NCBI GenBank assembly: GCA_037176725.1
Contig: JAZBRS010000014.1
Coordinates: 74,630,501-74,694,500, forward strand
Reading direction: 5' to 3'
Origin: Posidonia oceanica
Lineage: Eukaryota; Streptophyta; Magnoliopsida; Alismatales; Posidoniaceae
Length of the DNA: 64,000 bases
The notes under the pieces are model-generated. The model made no database searches. It saw only the letters and a list, made by a program, of their open reading frames with translations, and was not told the DNA's origin. A program made the translations under genes and the position numbers. This document shows, piece after piece, positions 34,061 through 44,465 of the stretch. Position 1 is the stretch's first letter, and every line of letters begins with the position of its first letter.

Positions 34061-35680
34061 ATACAAGGGAAAATGCAAGATGATGCAGAGAGAAAAAGGG
34101 GACCCATCGTGGTGGGTGTGCAATGGTCTCAGAGTGGGCATGCAATGCTACGCCACAAAGTGGCAAATGTTGGACATGTCAGTCATCAAGGACCTACCCA
34201 ACGTGGTGGGCGGCAAAATTTGAAATGCGCGGAGTCTCTGAGTGAGAGTCAGGCAAAGGTGCTTGTCCTTGGCTCTGATTTTTAAAAACAGGGAGAAGGG
34301 AAAATATATTATTATGGCATGTATGTTTTTGGTGGATTCAGATTCAAAGCAGCTGTTGCCGAGAGAATGCTTCTGCACTTTCTGACTCAGGGGATTCTCG
34401 ATCCTCGAGCAATGCCATGCCGAGTTGTGGTCGGTGGCACTCTTTGACCTCTTGGCATCACTGCTCATACACCCTAATTGGTTCGGGCATTCTTTGACCT
34501 CCTGATATCATGGTATATAGGTGCTTCAGGTGGGATCTCGCTGATGGGTGAGAGTCCCTGCACCTCAGTCATGGACTCTCATTTTTAGCTAGGGATGAGG
34601 CCTCAGCCTTGCAAAACATAGCCTTTGGCTGCATGCAGGTAGCAGAAGCATTGGATGCAACATTATAACCTCCGTCTTAAATCCTTGGGGATTGGCTACT
34701 GCTTTTGACGCTCTTGGATAGATATTTCTTTTCCCCCTTGAGTGACGGGACTTGCATCTAACCTACAAGGGATGTAGAGTTGTTGTCTGCACAAGGGATT
34801 GGAGTGTGCTGCTGCGCTCGGAGGGTGGGGCCAAGTCCTCCTAATAATGCTTCCTGTGCAGTTGGCGATGTGGTGCTTGGAGTTGAATGTTGAGGGGGCT
34901 TCGATGCTTGTCCGAGTCACTCCTCTTATGGGCGTCTTCTTTCTTCAACTTCTTTCTTCATTTTTCTTTTATGCCCAACATGCATATCTTGTTATCATAT
35001 TTTTTTCTCACATAATCTCTATTCTTGTGGATATGCATGTCTTCGCCCTCTTGGGGTAACGGTCCCGGATGAGGCGTTAAGAGTTCGGCTGTTTGGTATA
35101 CACCCTTAGCTTCCACTGTGTGTACAGGCAGCCTCTGGCTATGCTCTACTCTGCTTTGGTCCTCTCCAAGTCTGGTGGACTCTCTTGATAGGGTGGATCT
35201 TGCTTTTGGAGTTTGAGCTCCGCAAGATGCTTTGTTTAGCTCTCAGTCTCACTATGTAGCCACATGCAAGAAGATGGCGCTGCTCGGGTGAGTTCTGCTT
35301 GAGATTGTCGATGCTTGACATCCTCTCAGCGCTGCTTGTTTGTCCAAAGCCGAGTTTTTGAATTATACAAATGTTTGTGGGTTTTGTATATTTAGGAAAG
35401 GAAGGGACAAACATATTTTTGAGTTTTTGCATTGGTTTTGTATTTTTATGGTTTTTGGGTTTAAGAAAACATAAAAAGGGTAAACCAGCAGAAAGGCGAA
35501 AAAAATGTTTTTGGTTGTTTTTTTAGTTATTTTCATGATTTTTCTGATGCTTTATTCTTTTGTAGGATGCAAGAAATGATATGTACATGCAGAAAATGAA
35601 AATGCATGTGCAGGATGATAGATATGTGCAGGAAGCGATGTGCATGTTTAAGAAGTGATATGCATGTGCAGGATGATAAG
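34061..35680. other. E3L spacer, no gene recognised
   Basis: T/C-rich unique-looking DNA in the position of the post-integrase spacer or of lost cargo genes. Short ORFs lack recognisable motifs. Repeated phrases such as 'ctctttgacctcttggcatca' (34440-34520) are visible. Confidence 0.45.
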
Positions 35681-35780
35681 TTAACGGACCTATCGTCGGG
35701 CAGTTAGGGCTGCCAGCCCGATGTGACATTTTAACGAGTGTCAACCGAGCAGTTAGGGCTACCAACCCGATGCAAATGAA
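35680..35780. repeat. Isolated hairpin modules next to gag (E3L)
   Basis: Two modules of the type 'gcagttagggctgccagccc' with 'gataagttaacggacctatc' before them, the same as in 33960-34060. Their presence 200-300 bp from gag marks the right edge of the pol deletion, or a second repeat block. Confidence 0.7.
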
Positions 35781-35999
35781 AAAAAAGAAATGCATGTTTT
35801 TAGGTTTTTTCTGATTTTATGTTTTTTATGGTTTTCTAACAAGGCGAGAAAACGCAAAAAGAAAACAAAAAGAAAAGAAAAGAAAAGACAATGCAGAAAT
35901 CAAAAGAGAGGTAAGAGGGACTTACTTGTCAGCAACCTCGAGAGGGATGTGCTGGGTCCGCTCCTACGTTGCTGGTGCTATCGACAACGTCCGCTGAGA

Positions 36000-38163
36000 T
36001 GACCAGCGACGTTGTAGGGTCTGCTGATGGCAGTGCAGGGAGCATTGGAGCTGCTAGGGTTGGAGGAGATGCTGACCTGGACAGTGCTGCGATCGGGCTT
36101 ACTGTCGACGCTGCCGCTGCGTCTCTGAGCGTCCCTCGGATGAGCTAGGAAAAGTGGGAAAAGGAGATTGCACCGATGGGATCGGAAGGATCCACTAGGG
36201 CGGAGCTGCACTCAGAGAAGATTGGAGTGAGGGAGAAGACCCCCATGGTTCCGACATTTTCGAAGCCTACAGGCTCAGAAGAGGAAGGGCCAGCTACACT
36301 ATGGTGTGCTTGTGCTGGTGTAGGTGTGTGTGCAGGTGTAGGTGTTGCCTCTTGCGTGACAACACTGATGGTCTTGCGATCGATCAAGCGCTGAACAGCA
36401 TCCCGTAGAGTGAGGCAATCATCCGTCGAGTGCCCCGTGGCTCGATGGAAACTGCAGAACTGATTCGTATCGTGCCACCGCGAAGGGGGATTTGGTGACG
36501 GACAAACAGCTGGGAGCCTCAAAAGTGACTCAACCTAGGGGAAGATGACACTCAGTGGTTCGGCTAGAGGTGTGTAATCACACTCAACACGACGAGGTCG
36601 TCTTTGTTCTCGCTTAGGGATCAAGTCAATGTTGAAAGAATACTACTCAAGGAAAGCCTGGGAAAGATCATTCCAAGTCTGGACCACGACCATGTCAAGG
36701 GAAGTGAACCACTTGAGCGTGGGGCCGGTTAGACTCTTCTGAAACAGGCAGATCAGGAGCCTATCGTCAGCCTGAAGCTAAGCAAGGTCTCCGTAGTATG
36801 CCTTTAGATGCAAGATGGGGCAGTCTCTTCCATTGTACGTTTTGAACTCTAGGATGTGGAATTTCGAAGGAGAGTGCGGCCTCTGGAAAGTAGCAAAGGT
36901 CCAGGAATTGGTAGGACTGGCGGTCTGTGCCTTGCAATTGACGAAGTGCTCTTTCTAGGACACCGATCCAAGAGTGGAGGGTGCCAGAAGTCGCTGCTGT
37001 CGAGATTGATGCAGCTAAGGCAGGTGTCGCGTATGCTGTATGGGTCGTACGAAAGCACTCCTCTGGATCCATTATCACGCCACCTGGTGTTGAGGCGTGA
37101 GGGGGTCTGAACCTGATGCATGGGGTATGGATAGATAATATGCTGTGCAGTGTAAAGTGTAATGTGTGCGAGCAGCAGCTGTGGCACCGGGACGGTCCCA
37201 GGCGATGGGCGTGAAGGGTGCTGTGCTGACGCCAATCGAGAGTACTGGCCACCAGGTGATGAAGTTGCATGTAGTGAATGGTGTTATGTAGATGCAAGAG
37301 ACAAATAAAGTGCTCGCATCGCCGAAGCTGTGAGGAGCTGGGGCGATGGCAAGGGCGGAAGTGTAGTGTGGGGAGCCTGCAGAGCTAAAGTGGGCTACAC
37401 CAGAACCTCAGGGGTCGGGCAAAAAGGTTGGGCCACAGTCGGGTTGAGAGCAAAAGCCATGCCTCGCAACCTCTCGGCCTTAGCCATGAGGTGTCGTGCT
37501 CGTGAGGCGAGAGACTCGTCGATCGACGAGCCGAGATGCAAAAGATCAGCCGCCTAAAGGGGTATGGAGACAGAAAGGGCAAAATGGGGAGATCCTATAC
37601 AAGGGGTAGCCACAGAATGCTGGATTCCAGAGGTGGGAAGGCCCTAGGATGGAACAGAAGGCAACGCTCCTAGAGCCTGAGTGGTGGTCACCGCGGTTGA
37701 CACGGTGACAAGCTCCAGGTCGACTGGGGTCGACCCTTGTTCCAAATAGAGGGGCTAGGAAGTCTCTTGCATCAAAAGTGGAGAAGAGACAGCAGACATC
37801 AAAGCTAGGGAAGGAGAGACCGAAGTCGGTATCTCCTTCGACGCCAAAAAAGAGAAAAGCTTGCCGATATGCAGGGCCAAAACGAATAGCGAGCGAGTGC
37901 GAAAGGGGTTTGAGGCTGAGAGCAGAGACACAAGACCTAAGGCGAGTTATTGTTGGAGACGACAGATAGCTCAGAGACAGAGGAGGGACGCTCGAGGTCC
38001 TGGCAGCGGATCCCGCACCTACCTGCAAAAACAACAAAGGCATAAGAGGATGGATGCAAAACAAGTTATTAGGGGTGGCATGAATGGTACACGTGCAAAT
38101 GAATGCCCTATTATGCGCTCTCTCACCACACATGTCCTGAGTAGATGACCTACTCAGACTCAC
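36000..38163 (-). pseudogene. E3L gag remnant
   Basis: Capsid-type gag of the Tat lineage. In the minus frame around 36900-36600 I read YFPEAALS, then a DFNKYNG-like motif (EFKTYNGRDCP), LKWFTSLDM and IPKRE. The frame then jumps to ..LAEPLSVIFP, so about 120 residues present in E3R gag are missing. The zinc-knuckle variant CSFHRATGHSTDDC (C-x2-H-x4-H-x4-C) lies near 36460-36420 within the open stretch 36145-36522. Gln codons are replaced by TAG at several places. The N-terminal half is low complexity with frameshifts. Confidence 0.72.
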
Positions 38164-38661
38164 TCATGGGTATGGGTTTATTGATAGACTCTAGGCCAGA
38201 AAAAGTAGGTTCTTGTCTAAATCCTGGCCAAAGCTCAAGCAGTAACGGGGTGGTGCTTTAGGAGCCTCGGCCATGCCAAAGCATGGGTCGTATCTTGTAC
38301 TAACACCGACACGACCCCTGACACGGGGGACAGACCAACCAACTTGCATCACGCCAAAGCAATGGAACAAGAGACCGGGACTGTCCTTCGTAGACTGTGG
38401 GTGGACTCAGAGGAGAGAATGCATGCTTTCTAAAATGAATCAATCATGCGAATATGCTTTAAATTGTTTTATTTGCTGTGATCGTCCTCGGGGGTCCCGA
38501 CGACCTTAAGGGGGGCGAATCGTTACCGAATAGCTTGCGCACGCCCCGATCGTCGGTTTGAAGGGATCATGGCACGGGTGAATCCAAGGGTGGATGCTCG
38601 ACTCAGGGAAACACCGAAATAAGGAAAAAAGCGTAAAAACAAGGGAAAAAGTAAAAGAAGG

Positions 38662-38670
38662 GAGTCACCA
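38662..38670 (-). promoter_or_regulatory. Primer-binding site of E3L
   Basis: Minus strand TGGTGACTC, one C-to-T change from TGGCGACTC. The intact word is complementary to the 3' end of plant tRNA-Arg(ACG), the primer type reported for Ogre elements. It follows the LTR end (AATAGACTAGG). Confidence 0.7.
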
Positions 38671-38672
38671 CC

Positions 38673-40802
38673 TAGTCTATTAAATGCGGGAAGACTAGGA
38701 AAACCGAATAAGGAAAACAGAAGGAAAACATGCAATGCGAGGCAAAGAAACATGAAATCTGACTCGAAAGGATGTGACACAAGGTCACTGCGGTCCAGAG
38801 AGATGGGTAAGGACTCCTGTTGCGCATGGGGAAGGTATTAGGCACCCCCATGTGCCCGAGGAGCGGTCTTCCTGGACCACTTCCGCTTTTTGCATAGTCA
38901 ATGTAGGCAAATCAGGCCAGTTAATGTATGCTTCAAGGAGCAAGATGCAAAGATGCAATGCTATGATATTTGAAAACATGTAGAGTGCAGATAAATGAAG
39001 GGAGATGCATTTTAAAACATGAAAACTGGGCTCAACCATGCTATCAGTGTTCTAGGATTTAAACTGCGCACTCGCGCCACTAAGGCGCTCTGGGATCATC
39101 CGCTGGGGATGCCGGCTCAATCATCGTGCCGACAGTTCAAATGAACTCCAGGTAGTAATCATCATTACTCTATGCATGCAGTCGGAAATCAAAACATCGA
39201 AATCCATGCAAGGCGATGTAAATCGTGATAAACAGGGATGCAGGAACCAACAGAGGAGGATAATGGATGAGTAAACAGAGAAATAGGACTCTGCATACGG
39301 TCAACTCTGGTTCTGATTGCACGCTTGCAAGTTGCGTTGGATATAGACGCCCTATACACGTGCCCAAAGGTAACGTGTATAAGATACGTTTGATCCTGTC
39401 GCTCACAAGACGCGTTTCCAGAGTTACAGAGAGACCACAGATCTCAAAGTACAAATACTTGGCATACAAGGCATAAAACCAAGCGAACAGATATTGGATG
39501 AACCAAAATAAGATGCAAGACAATCGTAAAAGACTGCAAAAGACAGAAAGCAAATCGATTGAGAAACTGTTCTAGTTTCGGGCTGCACGCCGACATGTCA
39601 CGCTAGATACTGATGCGTTATAGACACGCCCAAAGGTAACGCCGTATACTGACGCCAATTCCAGCCGCTTGTCTTGTTCGCACTAGAAAATGCAGAACAG
39701 TCTGGAACCTCGTTGCACAATTAAGCAATAGGCAAGATTGAAAGCTACAAAGTGATGATCAACAAAGCTAGAGAAGATGATAATGCATCATAGGGAGCAA
39801 AGAAGCAATGAAATGTATGCATGCAATGGCCTCCCCACCCGACGGCTGCTTGCAGGAAAGAAATGGGTCGCCGGCCGCTATCGCAGCTGGAGACTCAATC
39901 CAGCTCTGCTGTGAGCCTTGGTCGGAGGTGGTGGAGGTTGAATGGGTCCTCTGGATGCAATGCGAGTGCAAAACAGGAAAGAAAACAAGATGCTCGTCGG
40001 CGGCAGTGGAACAAAAACCGGAAAAATGACGATGCAAAGCAATAATGCTGAAGAAAACACAAAGCATGTAACAGCTAATGCTACGCTAAGTGATGAAGGT
40101 GCTCACCTGTGGAGAGTCTGCGCGTGCTCTCGGTGGAAGGCGACGGACTCCGGGAGGTTGGGCTGCAGTGGAATTCTAGTGGGATGCAAGGATTCCGGGT
40201 GGTCTCAAGACAATCACAAAGCTTGTCTCAAGGTAATCTCTAGGGGCTCTCAAGGTTTTTTCCAGAGGGGTTGTGGAAAGGAGGGATATGGACATGTTTT
40301 CTAGATGGCTTGCATGCATGGATGTTGTTGGTTTCAAACCGACGCAAATACGTGGTTTGGATGCTTTGGAAGGTAGTGGAAGGGGTAGGATTGGCATTGG
40401 ATTGTGGTGTGAGGGCTAGATGTCAGTGGGTGCATACTCAGATCCGCTGGGGCCAATGGGAGGTGTGGATCCAAAGGATTATGGTGTGGAATGGCAAAAG
40501 AAGCCTTTCTGACAGTTTTACTGAAACAGAACATCGCACCTGCACAACGCGTCACTTGTCTACGTTTGAGGTAGGCGCTGGTTGATGTCGTCTTCTATAG
40601 ACGTCGTGAGATGACACTGTATAGAGACACTAAGTCTGTATCAGAAGTGAGTAGCTGGATTTTGAGATCATTCCAGGGTATACCGGGCTGTTGGTGAGCT
40701 TGGGCTTTGTTGGGATCTGGAGTGGGGTTAGGTCCACTGCAACCGAGCCTGTTGCTCCGGAAGCGTCTGCCGATGAATACCTGTAAAAATGGGGTGTCTA
40801 CA
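38673..40802 (-). repeat. LTR shared by E3L (as 5' LTR) and E3R (as 3' LTR)
   Basis: Starts TGTAGACACCCCATTTTTAC at 40802, adjacent to the E3R purine tract, and ends near 38673, adjacent to the E3L primer site; length about 2.1 kb. The end part (GGACTCCTGTT...GGAAGGTATTAGGCACCCC at 38800-38850) matches the outer LTR of E3R at 59625-59670. A repeated word CCCAAAGGTAACG lies at 39362 and 39629. No gene inside. Confidence 0.8.
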
Positions 40803-40815
40803 GATGCCCCTCCCT
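40803..40815 (-). promoter_or_regulatory. Polypurine tract of E3R
   Basis: AGGGAGGGGCATC on minus, directly before TGTAGACACC (40802). It overlaps the conserved stem CCCTGAGCA (40812-40820) / TGCTCAGGG (40843-40851). Confidence 0.87.
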
Positions 40816-40929
40816 GAGCAAGGTCACGGGAATAGAGACTGCTGCTCAGGGTTGACAAGACATCCCACCCGAGTTAGCACGATGCAACCTATGCTCATGC
40901 GGATGCTGATGCTGATGATACATGATGCA

Positions 40930-41275
40930 ATGAATGGTGAGTTGACGGACTCAACACCGGATAATGGGGTTATCGGCCCAAGGAGTTGACGGACTCTTCG
41001 ACGGATAGTTTGGATTATCAGCCCAAGGAGAAAATGCCAGGCATGGTAACGGATGCTGTCCGAGCAGTTTGGGTTACCAGCCCACACACAAGAAAAAGAG
41101 AAATGATACCGGGGCAGCTAAAAAGATGCCCCTCGTATCGAGATACCAGGGCAAGCGAAATGGTCCAGGCATTGAAAAGGAGTCAGACAGTGTAATGGGT
41201 GTCATCCGAGCAATTAGGGCTGCCAGCCCAAGCAGACACTTAACGGTTGTCGACCGACCAGTTAGGGCTACCAGC
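40930..41275. repeat. Hairpin modules and competing arms in the E3R 3' region
   Basis: Modules such as GGATAGTTTGGATTATCAGC and 'gagcagtttgggttaccagc' recur at 40930-41090 and 41200-41275. Between them lie the arms GATACCGGGGC (41105-41115), GCCCCTCGTATC (41128-41139) and GATACCAGGGC (41142-41152). Confidence 0.8.
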
Positions 41276-41640
41276 CCAAAGCGAGGCTCCGAAGAGGCAC
41301 GCAAAAAGATGTTTGTCCACATCTGGCGAACGAGGAGACAAGGAGAGCGAGGCTTCGAAGAGGCACGCAAAAAGAGGCTTGTCCTCGTCTGGGGAACGAG
41401 GAGACAAGGCGAGCGAGGCTCTGAAGAGGCACATAAAAAGAGGCTTGTCCTCGTCTGGGGAATGTGGAGACAAGGCGAACGAGGCTCTGAAGAGGCACGC
41501 AAAAAGAGGCTTGTCCTCGTCTAGGGAACGAGGAGACAAGGCAAGCGAGGCTCCATAGAGGCACGCAAAAAGAGGCTTGTCCTCGTCCAGGGAACGAGGA
41601 GACAAGCGAGCGAGACTCCGAAGAGGCACGCAAAGGGCTG
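41275..41640. repeat. 66-bp tandem repeat, about 5.5 copies
   Basis: Unit begins GCGAGGCTCTGAAGAGGCAC and includes GAGGCTTGTCCTCGTCTGGG and ACGAGGAGACAAG. Period 66 bp, so open frames exist on both strands (41069-41633), but they simply read the repeat. Confidence 0.9.
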
Positions 41641-42923
41641 AAATGTGATAAGTTTTGGACTTATCAACTGTGAAGATAACAGGAATACCAGTATTCGACG
41701 ATATGACAGAGGTCCGTAGATGGTCTCATGACAGTTAGGGTCGTTAGCCCGAGGGAACGGCTGCGGCTTCTACGCTGAGGTGCATCTGTGTAGTTAAGCT
41801 GTACTGTAGGGATGCTGTTGCAATTTACCCAATCAAAGGGTCTCTGGTGCTTCTGACTGATTGTCTGATGCTCTGAAGGGTATATCAGACTGGGGAGGCT
41901 CTCAAGACGATGCCCAAGGCTGTGTAAAGTGCTCCAGGGTAAATTCCGCAGTTCCACGGAAAGACAGGGGCTTGAATGTAAATTCTCTGTCTGGTGCGCA
42001 CAGCGATTTCTGCCGGTGCTGAGGACAAATGCTACATGTGATGGTTGTGCCCTCTGAGGAGAGGCTGCTCTGAACGAGTCCGGCATTGATTCGATCGAAC
42101 TCTGAAATTCTGGCAAACTATGGGGGATTTTCTGTAATTTTCCCGTTTAGTGATTTTTGCTGAAAGTTCTTCGATTTTTGCATCCCTGCCAAGTTTGGGG
42201 GTGCCATCCTCAAGATTCCGAGGGGTGCTGATAAGAAATTCGCTCGAGACTTGGGCTATTTCGATGCTTCTGCAAAAGCTAAGGGCTTGATTGTAATTTC
42301 TGAAATTTGAGGGAGTGTGTTGCCATTCTGCTAACTCCACTACTTTGCTGCTCATTCTAGGAGCATTTGCAATTGACGTACTGATACTGACCATGACTTG
42401 GCGCCTCTGCCAACTGTTGGTTGTAGTTCTGGCATTTTGCCGAAATTAGGGGCCTATCTGCAATTTACCCCCCTTTAAGGGTTTTTAAGCAATTTTGCCG
42501 CTCTTGGGTTGTGATCACAGCCTTAGTGACTTGCTTTACAACTCTGCCTATGCCAAGGGCTTGAGTCCAATTTTGTAGAAGTTCGAGGACCAAATCGCAA
42601 TTTCACCGGGTAATTTGCATTTTAAACCCATGAATGGCACTATGTACATGAATAGATGCTGTCCCAACTTGCTAGAAAATTTCTAAATTGGTGGGTCCCA
42701 CCAAAAGAAATGCAACTATTGGCAATGCAACTGCTCTCTCCTACCAGCTGATTTTTCTTCATTGCAAACTTTATGCAAATGAAAATATGCAATGAAATGT
42801 TGATTTAATCTTTGTTTCAAAATCAACCTTCCTCCTTTCATTTGGTTCTTTTTCATTTCTCCTGCACGAAATCCTTCTTCCCGTCTCTTCCTTTTCTCAG
42901 CCAACTCCTCATCCTTCTTCTCG
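41641..42923. other. E3R 3' spacer and presumed upstream region of PMD gene 1
   Basis: Non-coding. From about 42100 it contains phrases such as 'ttctgcaatttacccc' and 'gccaagtttggggg'. It precedes the CpG-rich first exon of the plus-strand PMD gene and so may hold its promoter. Confidence 0.45.
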
Positions 42924-43289
42924 GTGGCTTTGGCGGTGAGGATGTCGGACGGCGGTGCAGCAGGGGAGGGCGCCAGTGCTGCCAAAGGAAGCTCCGCGGG
43001 CGGCGTCGGCAACACAAAAGGGCACGGCTCGAGAGGCAGCCCCGTCGGCTATGATGACGCATGGAGTGGCTCACCGGTCGGGGGCGATGCTCGGGCGAGC
43101 TCGACGGTGGCTGGTAGTGCTCCACGATGGGGGAGCGACGATGCTCAGACCAGCTCTGCGGCGGCTGGGGGCAATGGTGCGATTGGGACCGGCAGTGCTC
43201 AGACCGTGATTGGGAACGATGCACGGGGGAAGGCTGTGGTTGGCAGCAACGACGTGGCTGGTGGCGGTTCTCCGGTGATCTCCGTCGGG

Positions 43290-44210
43290 GTAGGCTGTCC
43301 TTCTCCTCATCCCCTCTATATGCCCTGATGTTCATTTTGAACCAGAAATGCCATGCTGCCATTTTGCTGTTTGAACTCCGATACTGCATTTTGAGCTTAT
43401 GCCATATGCTTGCATCTTGCTGTTTGAAGTTTCATATTGGATATGCTACTGTATTTTGCCTTATTTTGTGATTTTCTTGCAAATGTCCATGCATTCTGCC
43501 ATGATTTTTTGCAAAAAATTGAACAAACTGCAATGTCTGCACAATTTTGAAACCGTGCCATATATTTTTCTTTTCTTTGCAATAATTGTGCAAGTCTTGC
43601 AAATAACTGTGCAGTCTTTGCAAATTTGTAATAACTGTGAAAATTTGCAATTTTACAACTATTTAATTTACCATGCTAGCTTGCTAGCCTGCCATGGTTC
43701 AAAGATTTTGCCATGTTTTGCAATCCCTGCCACATTCTGGCAGGATCCTGTAATTCTGGTAAATTCTGCAATTTACCCATTTCTAGAGTTATCTGGCAAT
43801 TTTCACACTGTGCTTGCCAATTATGCCATGATCCATGCAAACTCTGTAATCTTTTAACAATTATATGCCATGATCTTGCGAAATTTGCAAATTTTCTACA
43901 ATTTAACCGCTTCTGGGGTGTTTTTTGCAATTTACCCGCTTTTGAGGTGTTTTCTGTAGTTTTCCATGCTTGTTTATAGTGAATGCCACTACTCTATGCG
44001 AATTCTACAACTTCTAGCATTTCATGCCATTATCTGCACATTTCTGTGATTTACCTGCCTTTAGGGTGCTTTCTGCAATTTACCCACTTCTGGGGTGTTT
44101 TCTGCAGTTTTCCATGCTTGTTTATAGTGAATGCCACTACTGTATGCCTCATATTTTCTTAAGATTTATCTGTAAAAATACTCTACACTGGCAGCTCTAT
44201 TTTTTGGCAG
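43290..44210 (+). other. First intron of E3R PMD gene 1 with internal duplication
   Basis: 921 bases, GTAGGC to TTTTTTGGCAG, T-rich. It is packed with TGCAATTTACC and ATGCCA words. The segment ending 'ttatagtgaatgccactact' occurs twice (about 43911-43992 and 44089-44149), a direct duplication with ~160-bp offset. Confidence 0.65.
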
Positions 44211-44259
44211 TCGAGGCATGACTCTGTCCTAGAGGGTTCTCGAGCATCGCGGGCCCGTG

Positions 44260-44465
44260 CTTTCGGTTCTCGGACCTTGAGCCAAGGAGCCTCCAGCTCT
44301 TGGACACTAACTCAGGGTGCCTCCACTTCTCGGGCTATGAGCCAGAGCGCTTCCACCTCTCGGGTTGCGAGTCGGGGTGCTTCTACCTCTCGGGCTACGA
44401 GCCGAGGTGTTTCCAGCTCTCGAGCTTTGAGCCGAGGTGCTTCCAGTTCCCGGGCTTCCACCTTG
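44260..44465 (+). repeat. 30-bp coding tandem repeat (10-residue Ser-rich unit)
   Basis: Six units encode S-[QR]-G-A-S-[ST]-S-R-A-x, e.g. SRGASTSRAT. The repeat lies in exon 2 of the PMD gene and keeps the frame. Confidence 0.88.

Larger units (their letters stand above)
31300..40802 (-). mobile_element. E3L: internally deleted Tat element, gag remnant only
   Basis: 3' LTR at 32123, purine tract, 3' repeats (32140-35780), gag remnant (36000-38000), primer site (38662-38670), 5' LTR (38673-40802). No RT, RNase H or integrase is present between 35.8 and 36.1 kb, so pol is deleted. The 5' LTR is at the same time the 3' LTR of E3R. Confidence 0.7.

Noticed and set aside
41069..41633. Overlapping ORFs on both strands, up to 151 codons
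   Set aside because: The 66-bp period keeps several frames open at once. No protein family is recognisable.
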